A DNA stretch of 64,000 bases from Streptomyces sp. SCSIO 75703 (GCF_036607905.1 NZ_CP144555.1:372001-436000); one strand, 5' to 3'; counted from the first letter of the stretch, positions 45,278 to 54,399 are shown. The notes: a model not told the origin generated them from the letters alone. Made by a program: numbers and translations.

Positions 45278-46618
45278 GTGACCGACTGGGCCGGCCGGAC
45301 CGCCGCCGAGATCGCCGCCGCCGTACGCGAGAAGCGCGCCACGCCCCGCGAGGTGGTGGCCGCCCACCTCGCCCGGATCGAGCGGCTCGACGGCCGGATC
45401 GGCGCCTTCCGCACGGTGCGCGCCGAGGCGGCACTCGCCGAGGCCGACGAGGTCGGCGCCCGCGGCGACCTGGCCGAACTGCCGCTGGCCGGCGTGCCGG
45501 TGGCCATCAAGGACAACGTCGCCGTGGCCGGTGAGGCGCTGCGCGTCGGCTCCGCCGCGACCCCCGCGGCGCCCGCCGGGGCGGACCACGTGACCGTGGC
45601 CCGGCTCCGGGCGGCCGGCGCGGTGGTGGTGGGCCTGACCAACGTGCCCGAGCTGTGCGTCTTCGGCACCACCGACGGCGTGTACGGCATCACCCGCAAC
45701 CCGTGGGACCCGTCCCGTTCGGCGGGCGGCTCCTCGGGCGGCAGCGCCGCCGCCGTGGCCGCCGGGATGGTGCCGCTGGCGCTGGGCAACGACGGCATGG
45801 GCTCGCTGCGCATCCCCGCCGCCAACTGCGGTCTGGTCACCATCAAGCCGGGGCACGGGGTGGTGCCGGCGGGCATCGGCGAGGGTGACTGGTTCGGCAT
45901 GTCGGAGAACGGTCCGATGGCCACGACGGTCGAGGACACGCGGCTGATGCTGGACGTCCTCGCGGGCGGGCCGCCCGGCGGCGAGGAGTCCGGCGCCGGC
46001 CTGCGCGTCGCGGCGTCCCTGCGCAGCCCGATGGCCGGCGTCACCGTCTCCGCGCCGTACCGGCAGGCGCTGCGGGAGGCGGCCGGGGTGCTGATGCGCG
46101 CCGGTCACCAGGTGCGGCGGGCCGATCCGCCCTACCCGTCCTCGCTCGGGGTGACGGCGCTGCGCCACTGGTCGGCCGGTACGTCGGTGGACGCGCGGGA
46201 ACTGGACCCGCGCCGACTGGTGCGGCGGACCCGGGTGCACGCGGCGATCGGCCGGCGCTTCGCCCGCTCGGCCGCCGCCGGGAAGGGGCGCGAGGAACTG
46301 CGCGGGCGGCTGGAGCCGTTCTTCGCGGAGTACGACGTGCTGCTCACCCCGGCGCTGGCCCGCCGCTCCCCGACGGCCGGGCCGTGGCACGAGCGGGGCT
46401 GGCTGCGGAACGTGCTGGCCAACTCCTCGTATTCGCCGTTCACTCCGCCGTGGAACCTGACGGGCTGGCCCGCGATGACGGTGCCGTTCGGCGAGCTGCC
46501 CTCGGGCGCGCCGTGTGCCGTGCAACTGGTGGGGCGGCCGGGGTCGGAGACGGTGCTGCTCGGGCTGGCCGAGCGGATCGAGGAGCTGCGCCCGTGGCGG
46601 CGGACGGCGCCCCTGTAG
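45278..46618 (+). CDS. Amidase-signature family hydrolase
   Basis: A 446-residue amidase of the Ser-cisSer-Lys type, hydrolysing carboxamides in the cytoplasm. The catalytic lysine is Lys78 (VAIKDN), the cis-serine lies in SAGGSSGGSA (Ser152/153), and the nucleophile is Ser176 in GNDGMGSLRIPAAN. The usual Asp-Thr/Gly-Gly before the nucleophile is replaced by Asp-Gly-Met-Gly. GTG 45278 follows GCGAGGA. The specificity is unknown; it is not linked to GatB/GatC, so not the tRNA-amidotransferase subunit. Confidence 0.93.
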   Translation: MTDWAGRTAAEIAAAVREKRATPREVVAAHLARIERLDGRIGAFRTVRAEAALAEADEVGARGDLAELPLAGVPVAIKDNVAVAGEALRVGSAATPAAPAGADHVTVARLRAAGAVVVGLTNVPELCVFGTTDGVYGITRNPWDPSRSAGGSSGGSAAAVAAGMVPLALGNDGMGSLRIPAANCGLVTIKPGHGVVPAGIGEGDWFGMSENGPMATTVEDTRLMLDVLAGGPPGGEESGAGLRVAASLRSPMAGVTVSAPYRQALREAAGVLMRAGHQVRRADPPYPSSLGVTALRHWSAGTSVDARELDPRRLVRRTRVHAAIGRRFARSAAAGKGREELRGRLEPFFAEYDVLLTPALARRSPTAGPWHERGWLRNVLANSSYSPFTPPWNLTGWPAMTVPFGELPSGAPCAVQLVGRPGSETVLLGLAERIEELRPWRRTAPL

Positions 46619-46633
46619 ACCGGCGGGCGGGGG

Positions 46634-46664
46634 CGCATGGGCGTGGACGGGGCACGCCCATGCG
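46634..46664. terminator. Bidirectional hairpin between amidase and small peptide gene
   Basis: 12-bp perfect stem (CGCATGGGCGTG with CACGCCCATGCG), 7-base loop, between convergent genes. Confidence 0.75.
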
Positions 46665-46695
46665 GTCGCGGCGCTCCACGGGCTCCTGCGGCGGG

Positions 46696-46869
46696 TCAGT
46701 CCACGCTGGGCAGGATGTGGGGCTCGGCGAGGTCGTCCTCGTAGCCCGCGAGGCGGATGGGGGCGGACCGGGCCCACACGTCGAGACTGCCCAGTTCGCC
46801 GGGCCGGCGGGGGGCGCGTTCGCCGCGCTCCAGGGTGAGTTGGTCGGGGTTCGTCGTCTCCGGTGTCAC
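46696..46869 (-). CDS. 57-residue acidic peptide, unknown function
   Basis: A short gene supported by an excellent AAGGAG six bases before GTG 46869, a stop at 46698-46696, and a bidirectional terminator downstream. The peptide is polar at the start (TPETTNPDQLTLERGERAP), then RRPGELGSLDVWARSAPIRL and a C-terminal AGYEDDLAEPHILPSVD. It has no signal peptide, membrane helix or cysteine. The sharply patterned C-terminal half, with a single Trp and Tyr and no low complexity, looks like a conserved functional element or peptide precursor. I recognise the style from Streptomyces genomes but cannot assign a family. Confidence 0.7.
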   Translation of the reverse strand: MTPETTNPDQLTLERGERAPRRPGELGSLDVWARSAPIRLAGYEDDLAEPHILPSVD

Positions 46870-47385
46870 CGCGCACTCCTTATGTGTCGGGTCACCCTTG
46901 GGGCCCGTCGGCCGGTCTGCCGTCGGCGCCCGGCGCCCGTCGGGTCTGGTTCGTTCGGTTCGGACGCGGTGGCGCCGGCATCTCGCAGGAGAGAGCAGGC
47001 CGTGGTGAACCGGCTTGTCCCATGACGGACCGTGGGTGTGGGTGGGGCCCGGTGTTGCCGCCCGTCCGCTCCAGATTAACCAAATGAGCGGCCTCGCGCT
47101 CTATAGGGCTCGAAACATGGGGGAAGCATTGCCTGCCATTCTGGAGGCAGTTGAGCCTATTTTGACCCGGTTCGACCGTTTTTACACCGTGCGCGGTCTC
47201 ACCCGTTCGGCGGATGTCCCGATCGTGTCTGCGAGGACCGTGTGCGTTTGATCGTCCGGGCCGCCCGGACGTTCCCCGCCCGCACATCCGCCCGGGACGG
47301 GCCGGGGCCCCGGTTCCGGGACGCCGCCGAGGCGTCGACCGGACCCCGGGGCCCGCCGCGTCGGCCCGTGGTCACGGGGCCGCGG
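46870..47385. other. Gene-free interval with low-GC core
   Basis: 516 bases between the small peptide gene start and the SDR stop codon. Bases 47080-47220 are markedly AT-richer than anything nearby. A TATAGA hexamer on the minus strand (near 47101) could be the -10 of the peptide gene, with no good -35. No recognisable protein; short reading frames here have no ribosome site. Confidence 0.5.
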
Positions 47386-48861
47386 TCACCACTTGCCGGG
47401 CGCGTAGTCCTTGAGGAAGACGCCGTACAGCTCCTCGCCCGCCTCGCCGCGCACGATCGGGTCGTAGACGCGGGCCGCGCCGTCGACCAGGTCGAGCGGG
47501 GCGTGGAAGCCGGCCTCCGCGAGGCGCACCTTGTCCGGGTGCGGGCGCTCGTCGGTGATCCAGCCGGTGTCCACGGCGGTCATCAGGATGCGGTCCTTGT
47601 CGAACATCTCCTGGGCGCTGGTGCGGGTCAGCATGTTCAGCGCGGCCTTGGCCATGTTGGTGTGGGGGTGCCCGGCGCCCTTGTAGCCGCGGGCGAAGAC
47701 TCCCTCCATGGCGGAGACGTTCACGATGTACGCGCGCCCCGCCGCCGCCCTGGCCATCGCCGGGCGCAGCCGGCTGATCAGGATGAAGGGCGCCGTGGAG
47801 TTGCAGAGCTGGACCTCCAGCAGCTCGACCGGCGTCACCTCCTCCACCGTCTGGACCCAGCTGTTGGTGTCGTGCAGGTCGGGGACGAGTCCCCCGGCGT
47901 CGATGGCGGTGCCGGAGGCGATGCGCTCCAGCGACGCCGAACCGGAGACCAGCGCGAGGCCGGTGACGTCCTGGGCGCTCAGCGCGCCGCCGCTCGCCAC
48001 GGGCAGTTCGGCCACGGCCCCGGAGCCGTAGGTGCCGATCACCTCGGAGGCGGGCAGTTCCCCGGCGGGCAGCGGGGCCGACTCGGCGGCGAGCAGCTCG
48101 CTGTAGGCGCCCGGGGAGCGGCGTACCGTCTGGGCGGCGTTGTTGATCAGGATGTCGAGCGGGCCCTCGGCGGCGACCGAGTCGGCGAGGGCGACGGCCT
48201 GGGCCGGGTCGCGCAGGTCGATGCCCACGATCTTGAGCCGGTGGATCCACTCGGCGCTGTCCGGCTGGGCCTTGAAGCGGCGGATCGCGTCGTTGGGGAA
48301 GCGGGTGGTGACCGTGGTGTGGGCGCCGTCGCGCAGCAGCCGCAGCGCGATGTACATGCCGATCTTGGCCCGGCCGCCGGTGAGCAGCGCGCGCCGGCCG
48401 GTGAGGTCGGTGCGGGCCTCGCGCCGGGCGCGGTTCTCGGCGGCGCAGTCCGGGCAGAGCTGGTGGTAGAAGTAGTCGACCTCGACGTACCGGGTCTTGC
48501 AGACGTAGCACGAGCGCGGGCGCCGGAGTATCCCGGCGAGCTGCCCCTCCTCGGTGCGGGAGGAGGGCAGGATGCCCTCGGTCTCGTCGTCGATGCGCTC
48601 GGCGGAGCCGGTGGCGGTGGCCTCGGTGACCGCCTTGTCGTGGGCGGTCTTGGCGGCCCGGCGCTCCTGGCGGCGGCGCTGCTTGACCATGCGGTAGACG
48701 TGCGAGGTGGCGCGGCGCACCGCGATCGCGTCGGGGTGGTCGACGTCCAGCGCGTCGAGTTCCTTCAGGACGCCGAGGCAGACGGCCAGCCGCTCCGGGT
48801 CGATCCCGGGGCCGTACGCCACCTCGTCCGTGGTCCCCGAACCGTCCTGTGTCACCGTCAT
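47386..48861 (-). CDS. Long SDR-family protein with N-terminal zinc-ribbon module
   Basis: A 491-residue protein. An N-terminal ~130-residue helical module is followed by a zinc-ribbon-like pair CYVCKTRY / CPDCAAENRA (about residues 119-142), then a short-chain dehydrogenase domain: RRALLTGGRAKIGMYIALRL (about 155-174; the Gly-rich loop reads GGRAKIG), ILINNAAQTVRRSPGAYSEL, the catalytic-like Ser in VNVSAMEGVF and KGAGHPHTNMAKAALN in place of YxxxK. The tyrosine is replaced by His, so normal SDR catalysis is doubtful. ATG 48861. Function unknown. Confidence 0.88.
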   Translation of the reverse strand: MTVTQDGSGTTDEVAYGPGIDPERLAVCLGVLKELDALDVDHPDAIAVRRATSHVYRMVKQRRRQERRAAKTAHDKAVTEATATGSAERIDDETEGILPSSRTEEGQLAGILRRPRSCYVCKTRYVEVDYFYHQLCPDCAAENRARREARTDLTGRRALLTGGRAKIGMYIALRLLRDGAHTTVTTRFPNDAIRRFKAQPDSAEWIHRLKIVGIDLRDPAQAVALADSVAAEGPLDILINNAAQTVRRSPGAYSELLAAESAPLPAGELPASEVIGTYGSGAVAELPVASGGALSAQDVTGLALVSGSASLERIASGTAIDAGGLVPDLHDTNSWVQTVEEVTPVELLEVQLCNSTAPFILISRLRPAMARAAAGRAYIVNVSAMEGVFARGYKGAGHPHTNMAKAALNMLTRTSAQEMFDKDRILMTAVDTGWITDERPHPDKVRLAEAGFHAPLDLVDGAARVYDPIVRGEAGEELYGVFLKDYAPGKW

Positions 48862-48962
48862 CGCCGCTGCCGTCCCTGGTCGCACGCGCGGCGCTCCGTT
48901 CGCGCCCGCCGTCGAACGGGGGATTTTACGGAGCGCCGGGCCCGGGGCCAAACCCGCGGGGG

Positions 48963-50303
48963 TCAGGGAGCGCAGGCCGTGAGCAAGGTCTCGGCCTCCT
49001 CGGTGAGGGCGCGGGCGAGCCGGTCGAGGTCCGGCACGGCGCGGGCGTCGGCGACCAGACCGTAGTGGACCCGTCCCCGGTAGGTGGAGACCGCGACCGC
49101 GAGGGCGTGGCCGGGGGCGAGCGGGGCCAGCGGGTAGACCTCGGTGAGGGGGTGGCCGCCGAGCCGCAGGCCGAGACTGGGCAGGGGCACGCTGGTGACG
49201 AGGACGTCGAACCAGAGCCGGGCCGCCTGGCCGACCAGGGGCCCGCCGAGCCGGTGGCCGAGGGCGGGCACGTGGTCGGCGAGCAGGGCGACGGCGCCGG
49301 CGCCCCGGCCGGGTCCGGCGTCCTTGTTGCGGTCCATGGCCGAGCGGACCGCGGCGAGGCGGGAGAGCGGGTCGGGGTCGCCGACGGGGAGCCGGGTCAG
49401 GTAGCCGGAGAGCCGGTTGCCGGGCGGCTGGGCGGTGCGCGGGCGCCGGGTCGAGACGGGGATCAGGGCGCGCGGGGCGACGCCCTCGCTGCCGTCGCCG
49501 CGCTCGTCGAGCCAGCGGCGCAGCCCGCCGGCGACGACGGCGATCAGCACGTCGTTGACGGTGCCGCCGGCCGTCTTGCGGACCAGGTGCACGTCGTCGA
49601 GGTCGAGGACGGCCCCGGCGGTGCGGCGGGTGCCGGAGGAGCGGGCGGTGAAGGCGGGCGAGGAGCGCACGTCGAGGGTGGACAGGGCGGCGGCGGCCCC
49701 GATGTCCAGGGCGCGGCCGGCGTCGGTCAGGGCGCCGCGCAGCAGGTCCGGCAGGCGCCGCAGGCCGGGGACGCGGGCGCGTACGGGCGGGTCGGGGCGG
49801 GGGCGCGGCGGGGGCATGTCGAGCGGGTCCAGGACGCCGGCCGCGAGGGTCAGCGCCCGCAGTCCGTCGGCCAGGGCGTGGTGGAACTTGAAGAGGACCG
49901 CGAAGGAGGCACCGTCCGCGCCGGGGAGCACGTGTGCCTCCCACGGGGGCCGGGCGCGGTCCAGCGGGCGTTCCAGGAGGCGGCCCGCGCGGGCGTGGAA
50001 GTCCTCGGCGGGGGCGTGCAGCCGGACGTGGTGGAGCGGGTCGAAGGCGGGGTCGGGTTCGCGGCCGGCGCCGCCGAAGGAGAAGGGGCGGCGCACCGCG
50101 AGGGGCGGCCGCCACGCGTCGCGGATGCGCATCCGCAGCCCGGACACGCCGGGCGCGCGCGCCGTGAGCAGGTCCGCCGCGCGGGCCGCCGCGGCGGGCG
50201 ACCCGGCCGGGAAGACGCCGAGCGCGCCGAGGTGCATGGGGTGCTCGGGGGACTCGATGTTCCAGAAGGCCAGGTCGAGGGGGGTGAGCAGGTCGGATGT
50301 CAC
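48963..50303 (-). CDS. WS/DGAT-type wax ester/triacylglycerol acyltransferase
   Basis: A 446-residue member of the bifunctional wax ester synthase/diacylglycerol acyltransferase family, the terminal step of storage lipid synthesis at the membrane. The catalytic HHxxxDG is HHALADG (His141-His142, Asp146-Gly147). The N-terminus LLTPLDLAFWNIESPEHPMH and the later GTVNDVLIAVVAGGLRRWL (NDV motif) and PGNRLSGYLTRLPVGD are typical. GTG 50303 has GAGG upstream and gives the standard family start. Monocistronic; its promoter lies in 50304-50450, an AT-richer patch. Confidence 0.93.
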   Translation of the reverse strand: MTSDLLTPLDLAFWNIESPEHPMHLGALGVFPAGSPAAAARAADLLTARAPGVSGLRMRIRDAWRPPLAVRRPFSFGGAGREPDPAFDPLHHVRLHAPAEDFHARAGRLLERPLDRARPPWEAHVLPGADGASFAVLFKFHHALADGLRALTLAAGVLDPLDMPPPRPRPDPPVRARVPGLRRLPDLLRGALTDAGRALDIGAAAALSTLDVRSSPAFTARSSGTRRTAGAVLDLDDVHLVRKTAGGTVNDVLIAVVAGGLRRWLDERGDGSEGVAPRALIPVSTRRPRTAQPPGNRLSGYLTRLPVGDPDPLSRLAAVRSAMDRNKDAGPGRGAGAVALLADHVPALGHRLGGPLVGQAARLWFDVLVTSVPLPSLGLRLGGHPLTEVYPLAPLAPGHALAVAVSTYRGRVHYGLVADARAVPDLDRLARALTEEAETLLTACAP

Positions 50304-50605
50304 GGGCGGGCCTCGCAAGGGTGACGGATGTAGCGGCAGTCAATCCCTCCCGGCCGATTACGGTCAAGTACGATCACGTTACGCACAGTTAACATCAGGC
50401 GGATATCGCGCCCCGGGGAGAGGGACGGGGCGGGCAGGACGCATGGGGCGCCTGTGGTGACCTGGGCGCGGGGTGGCCGGGCCGGGCCGTGGCCGTCCGG
50501 GAGGGCCTCACCCGGACGGCTGCGGGCCGGCCGTGCGGCGGGCCCGCGGCCGTGGCCCCGGGGCGGCGGCCGGTGATGGTCGCCGGCACCGCCCCGGGGC
50601 CCCGT
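50304..50605. other. WS/DGAT promoter region and GH2 terminator
   Basis: 302 bases. The side next to the acyltransferase (50340-50400) is AT-richer and carries TTGACC- and TTGACT-like hexamers on the minus strand, without a clear partner. The side next to the glycosidase gene holds its terminator. No gene. Confidence 0.5.
50554..50601 (-). terminator. Hairpin after GH2 glycosidase gene
   Basis: 13-bp perfect stem (50554-50566 with 50589-50601) with an inner CGGC/GCCG pairing, four bases after the glycosidase stop. Confidence 0.75.
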
Positions 50606-53215
50606 TCAGGCGGCCGGGCAGCCCGCCGGGACGGCCCGGGAGGCGTCGCGGATCAACGCCTCGTGGGCGGCCTTCATCCGGGCGACGTCCGGTTTGAGGA
50701 CCGCGCGGTCGTAGGTCGTCAGTCCGTTCAGCTCGCCTTCCACGTCGGTGATCTGCGTGTAGACGGCGCCGTTGGCTCCCTCGCAGACCAGCGCGTGCGT
50801 CTCGTCGAGCTTGGCCACGTAGTCGTCGGTGTAGGCGGCCGGGTCGACGTCGACGTAGGACTGCTGCACCGGCCAGGCGTGGCCGGGCACCGCGAGGCCG
50901 AGGCCGCCGTACTCGCCGCTGACCAGGGCGCGCCGCCCGTCCGGGTGCGGTGGCAGGGCCGGGCTCGGATAGCCGTGCTCGTCCATGATGTCGCCGGTGC
51001 CGCCGTCGGCCCCGAGGTTCAGCCCCGACTGGTTGTTGACCAGGCGGGTCGGGTCCCAGCTCTTGGCCAGGGAGGCGATCCGGCCGACGTCGTACTGGCC
51101 CCAGCCCTCGTTGAAGGTGACCCACATGACGATCGACGGGCTGCTGACGTGCTCGTCGATCATCTCCTTCAGCTCCCGCTCGTACTCGGCCCGCGCGGCG
51201 GCGCCGGGGTCGACGCCCGCCGTCATCGACGGCATGTCCTGCCAGACGAGCAGGCCGAGCCGGTCGGCCCAGGCGAACCAGCGGTCGGGTTCGACCTTGA
51301 TGTGCTTGCGCACCGAGTTGAATCCGAGCCGCTTGTGCAGCCGCAGGTCGTACGCCAGCGCCTCGTCGGTGGGCGCGGTGTGCAGCCCCTCGGGCCAGAA
51401 GCCCTGGTCGAGGGTGGCCATCAGGAAGACCGGCTCCCCGTTGAGCAGGATGCGCGGGACGCCGTTCACCCGCTCGACGGAGACCGAGCGCATCCCGAAG
51501 TAGCTGCCGACGCGGTCGGAGCCGACGGTCACCCTCAGGTCGTACAGGAAGGGGTCGTCGGGCGACCACAGGCGCGGGTCACGGATCTCGAGGGTGAGCG
51601 GCTTGCCGGTGCGTCCGGTCACGGTGGCCACGGCGCGCTTGCCCGCGTACGCCGTCGCCGTGACCGGCACGCCGGAGCGCACGCCCCTCGGCTCCACCGT
51701 CAGCGTGCCCGCGGCGGCGTCCGGGACGAGCTTCAGGGAGTCGACGTGGTCGCGGACGACCGGCTCCATCCAGACCGTCTGCCAGATGCCGGAGCTGGGC
51801 GTGTACCAGATGCCGCTCGGGTCCAGGCGCTGCTTGCCCAGGGGCGGGTTCTCACCGCTTGCCGCATCGGTCGGGTCGTAGACGCCGACGATCAGCTCCT
51901 GGGTGCGGCCGGGCTTCAGCGCGTCGGTGACGTCGGCGCTGAACTTGTCGTAGCCGCCCTGGTGCTCGGTCACCTTGGTGCCGTTGACGTACACCTCCGC
52001 CCGCCAGTCGACCGCGCCGAAGTTGAGCCGCAGCCGGCGGTCGGAGCCGATCCGCCAGTCGGCGGGCACGGTGAACGTGCGGCGGTACCACATGCGGTCC
52101 TCGTGCCGCTGGACACCCGAGAGCCGCGATTCCACCGGGTACGGGACGAGAATGCGCTCGGCGAGGTTCCTGCCGACCGGGGGCCGCTCGCCGGCGGTGG
52201 CGGCGGCGAACTGCCACTCGCCGTTGAGGTTGCGCCAGGCGTCCCGGGTGAGCTGCGGGCGCGGGTACTCCGGCAGCGCGTTGTCCGGACCCACCTCGTC
52301 CGCCCAGCGGGTGCTCAGCTCGTGGGTGGAGCGGTTCGCGCCGCTGCTCCAGAACGCCTTGACAACGTTGCCGTCGGTCCCGGTGAGGCCGCCCTGCCCG
52401 TCGTAGCGGATGTCGGCGGTGCCGGGTGCGTCGCCCGCCTTGTTGCCGACGACGGGCTCGTCGAGGGCGACGAGGAGGGCGGTGGGGTCGGCGGGGTCGA
52501 CCTGCGCCTCGCCGAGCGGCCAGGCCGCGCCGCCGATCACCGCTTCGAGGTGGTCGGCGAGTCCGGCCGGGGCCGCGGCCAGGGGGCGGGCGAAGTCGAG
52601 CTTGAGGGTGCGGCCGGTGCCGAGGACGGTGGCCGCCACCGCCCCGTCGTAGTCGAAGCCGTCGGGCAGGCGGAAGGCCGACTGCGGCACGGGCTGCTTG
52701 GTGCCGCCGGGCGGGGTCCAGCGCAGGTGCAGGTGGGAGCCCCCGTAGTGCTCGAAGTACTCCAGCGTGACGTCGTAGGGCTGTCCGGCGGTGAGGACGA
52801 CGGGCTCGCCGGTCTGCTCGCGGTCCCAGTCGTCGACCCAGTGGTCGATGACGAGCCGGCCGCCGACCCAGAGGCGGAAGCCGTTGTCACCGGTGATCGA
52901 GAAGGTGTGGGCGCCGGTCTTCTCCGGCACGAGCTTGCCCGTCCAGCGGACGCTGACGTCGTCGGACTGTCCGGTGGCGAACTTCAGTCGCGGCTCCAGG
53001 GTGGCGAAGTCGATCTGCGGGTCGAACCCGGTGGCCTTCAGCTCGTGGAAGTCGAAGGCGCCCGGGGCCGAATGGGTGTAGTACTCGCCCTTCAGACCGT
53101 GGATCTCCACGGCGTCACCGGCCGCTCGGGCGCCCGGCGCGGCGGAGATCCCCGCGATGCCGAGCGCTGCGGCGAGCAGTAACGCCAGGCGGTCTCTGAG
53201 TCGTTTGATGCGCAC
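50606..53215 (-). CDS. Secreted PA14-GH2 glycoside hydrolase
   Basis: An 869-residue exported enzyme. The signal peptide (LALLLAAALGIAGISAAPGA, cleavage near residue 31) precedes a PA14 carbohydrate-binding domain (about 38-170: LKGEYYTHSAP, NGFRLWVGGRLVIDHWVDD). GH2 sugar-binding, Ig-like and TIM-barrel domains follow. The acid/base glutamate is in VTFNEGWGQYD and the nucleophile in VSGEYGGLG, both intact; the neighbouring residues suggest beta-galactosidase, beta-mannosidase or glucuronidase activity. GTG 53215 has GGAGGAG upstream. A LacI-type palindrome lies about 50 bases before it, so sugar induction is likely. Confidence 0.92.
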   Translation of the reverse strand: MRIKRLRDRLALLLAAALGIAGISAAPGARAAGDAVEIHGLKGEYYTHSAPGAFDFHELKATGFDPQIDFATLEPRLKFATGQSDDVSVRWTGKLVPEKTGAHTFSITGDNGFRLWVGGRLVIDHWVDDWDREQTGEPVVLTAGQPYDVTLEYFEHYGGSHLHLRWTPPGGTKQPVPQSAFRLPDGFDYDGAVAATVLGTGRTLKLDFARPLAAAPAGLADHLEAVIGGAAWPLGEAQVDPADPTALLVALDEPVVGNKAGDAPGTADIRYDGQGGLTGTDGNVVKAFWSSGANRSTHELSTRWADEVGPDNALPEYPRPQLTRDAWRNLNGEWQFAAATAGERPPVGRNLAERILVPYPVESRLSGVQRHEDRMWYRRTFTVPADWRIGSDRRLRLNFGAVDWRAEVYVNGTKVTEHQGGYDKFSADVTDALKPGRTQELIVGVYDPTDAASGENPPLGKQRLDPSGIWYTPSSGIWQTVWMEPVVRDHVDSLKLVPDAAAGTLTVEPRGVRSGVPVTATAYAGKRAVATVTGRTGKPLTLEIRDPRLWSPDDPFLYDLRVTVGSDRVGSYFGMRSVSVERVNGVPRILLNGEPVFLMATLDQGFWPEGLHTAPTDEALAYDLRLHKRLGFNSVRKHIKVEPDRWFAWADRLGLLVWQDMPSMTAGVDPGAAARAEYERELKEMIDEHVSSPSIVMWVTFNEGWGQYDVGRIASLAKSWDPTRLVNNQSGLNLGADGGTGDIMDEHGYPSPALPPHPDGRRALVSGEYGGLGLAVPGHAWPVQQSYVDVDPAAYTDDYVAKLDETHALVCEGANGAVYTQITDVEGELNGLTTYDRAVLKPDVARMKAAHEALIRDASRAVPAGCPAA

Positions 53216-53595
53216 TGACCCTCTCCTCCAGAGGACGGGTGGCGGCTCGTGCTCAGGTCGGAACAACGTTGTCATCAACGGCAGTTGGCATGACAGCACG
53301 GATTCCCCTCGGGGTCCAGGGACATGACAACAGCCCGGGGGCGGGGGTGGCGCGGGCCCGGTGGGGGGACGCGAATGTGAAGGGCCGACGGGTGGTGTGA
53401 AGGCGGGGGTGGGGGGAGCCGGGTCCGGAGGGAGCCGGGGGCTGGATGGAGCAGCGCGGGGGCACGCGCGGGGCGGGGGCCTGGTCGGGTCGGTGCGGCG
53501 GGCCGTGGGCGGGCGCGGCGGCTCGGTGCCCGGCGGGGCGGGGCGGTCGGGGATCGGGCCGCCTGGGGCTGGGAGCCGGGGGCTGGTGCGGCCGG
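53216..53595. other. Intergenic region upstream of GH2 gene
   Basis: 380 bases. The first 90 contain the GH2 promoter and a LacI-type operator; 53340-53595 is very GC- and G-rich on the plus strand with no supportable gene. Confidence 0.5.
53263..53272. promoter_or_regulatory. LacI-family operator-like palindrome
   Basis: ACAACGTTGT is a perfect 10-bp palindrome with the central CG typical of LacI-family sites, extended to GGAACAACGTTGTCATC. It lies 48 bases before the GH2 start. No LacI-family gene is in the window. Confidence 0.65.
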
Positions 53596-54399
53596 TCAGG
53601 GGCGGGGGCCCGGCGGGGCCGGGAAACAGCAGTCGCCGCATACGCCCGCGCCCGGCGCGCGGTAGTACAGGCAGCAGCTCCGGCGCCGGAAGGCGGTGCC
53701 CGTGAGGGTGCCGGTACCGGCCAGCGCCGGGTGCGCGAGCAGGGCGGCGGTCAGGCCGCGGGCGCGGGCGGCGGCGTCCGTACGGCCGTGGCGGCGGGCC
53801 CAGCGGTCCAGTTCCCGCCCGGCGCCGGCCAGCGCGGAGGCGGCGTTGCCCCACAGCAGCCCGGTGGCGACCCGGTACCGGGCGTGCAGCAGCGTGGCGA
53901 GCGGCGCCAGGTGGGCGTCGATCACCGTCGCCGCGAGGGCGTCGGCGGGCCGGGTCCGTACCCCGGTGAGCCACAGGTCGTCGGGCGCGCTGCCGGCCGG
54001 GTCCCAGCGCAGCCGCCCGGGGTCCAGGTCGGGGACGCGGCCGTCGAGGACGGCGCAGCCCAGCGCCACCGACCAGAGCCGGGCCGCGAGGCCCTGGTGG
54101 GCGACGGACGCGGCGACGCGGGGCTCGGCGGTCCGCAGGGCGCCGGCGACCCTGCGCACCCGGAAGGCGAGGGGGTCTCCGGCGACTCCCGGCTCCCCCG
54201 CGACACGTGGCCCCCCGTCGGCGCCCCGCTCCCCGTCCGCGGTCGGCCCGGCGTCCCGGGGCGCCCCGTCGGCGGCACCCTCCGTACCTGCCGCGTAGGC
54301 GCGGGCCAGGGTGGGCAGGGGCCGGGGTGGCACGTCGGTGTGCAGGGCGAAGAAGCCGCCGAGGGCGCGGGGCGCGGTGAGGCCGGGGTCCAGGTCCAC
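53596..54399 (-). CDS. FhuF-like (2Fe-2S) ferric-siderophore reductase
   Basis: A 267-residue protein ending in the FhuF-type cysteine pattern: CC then ten residues, C, two, CC (RRSCCLYYRAPGAGVCGDCC), which holds an unusual [2Fe-2S] cluster and reduces ferric siderophores in the cytoplasm. The middle (VAASVAHQGLAARLWSVAL, LATLLHARYRVATGLLWGN) fits the family. An Ala/Gly/Pro-rich insert lies near residues 38-75. The start is GTG 54399. No siderophore transport genes or clear iron box adjoin it. Divergent from the EamA transporter. Confidence 0.88.
   Translation of the reverse strand: MDLDPGLTAPRALGGFFALHTDVPPRPLPTLARAYAAGTEGAADGAPRDAGPTADGERGADGGPRVAGEPGVAGDPLAFRVRRVAGALRTAEPRVAASVAHQGLAARLWSVALGCAVLDGRVPDLDPGRLRWDPAGSAPDDLWLTGVRTRPADALAATVIDAHLAPLATLLHARYRVATGLLWGNAASALAGAGRELDRWARRHGRTDAAARARGLTAALLAHPALAGTGTLTGTAFRRRSCCLYYRAPGAGVCGDCCFPAPPGPRP

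Noticed and set aside
46384..47025. Plus-strand reading frames overlapping the end of the amidase and the small peptide gene
   Set aside because: Codon pattern is that of a shadow frame and there is no ribosome site; the minus-strand 57-residue gene explains the region better.
47015..47251. Possible 78-residue gene in the low-GC stretch
   Set aside because: The start lacks a ribosome site, the composition is not streptomycete coding sequence, and no recognisable domain appears. More likely promoter DNA.
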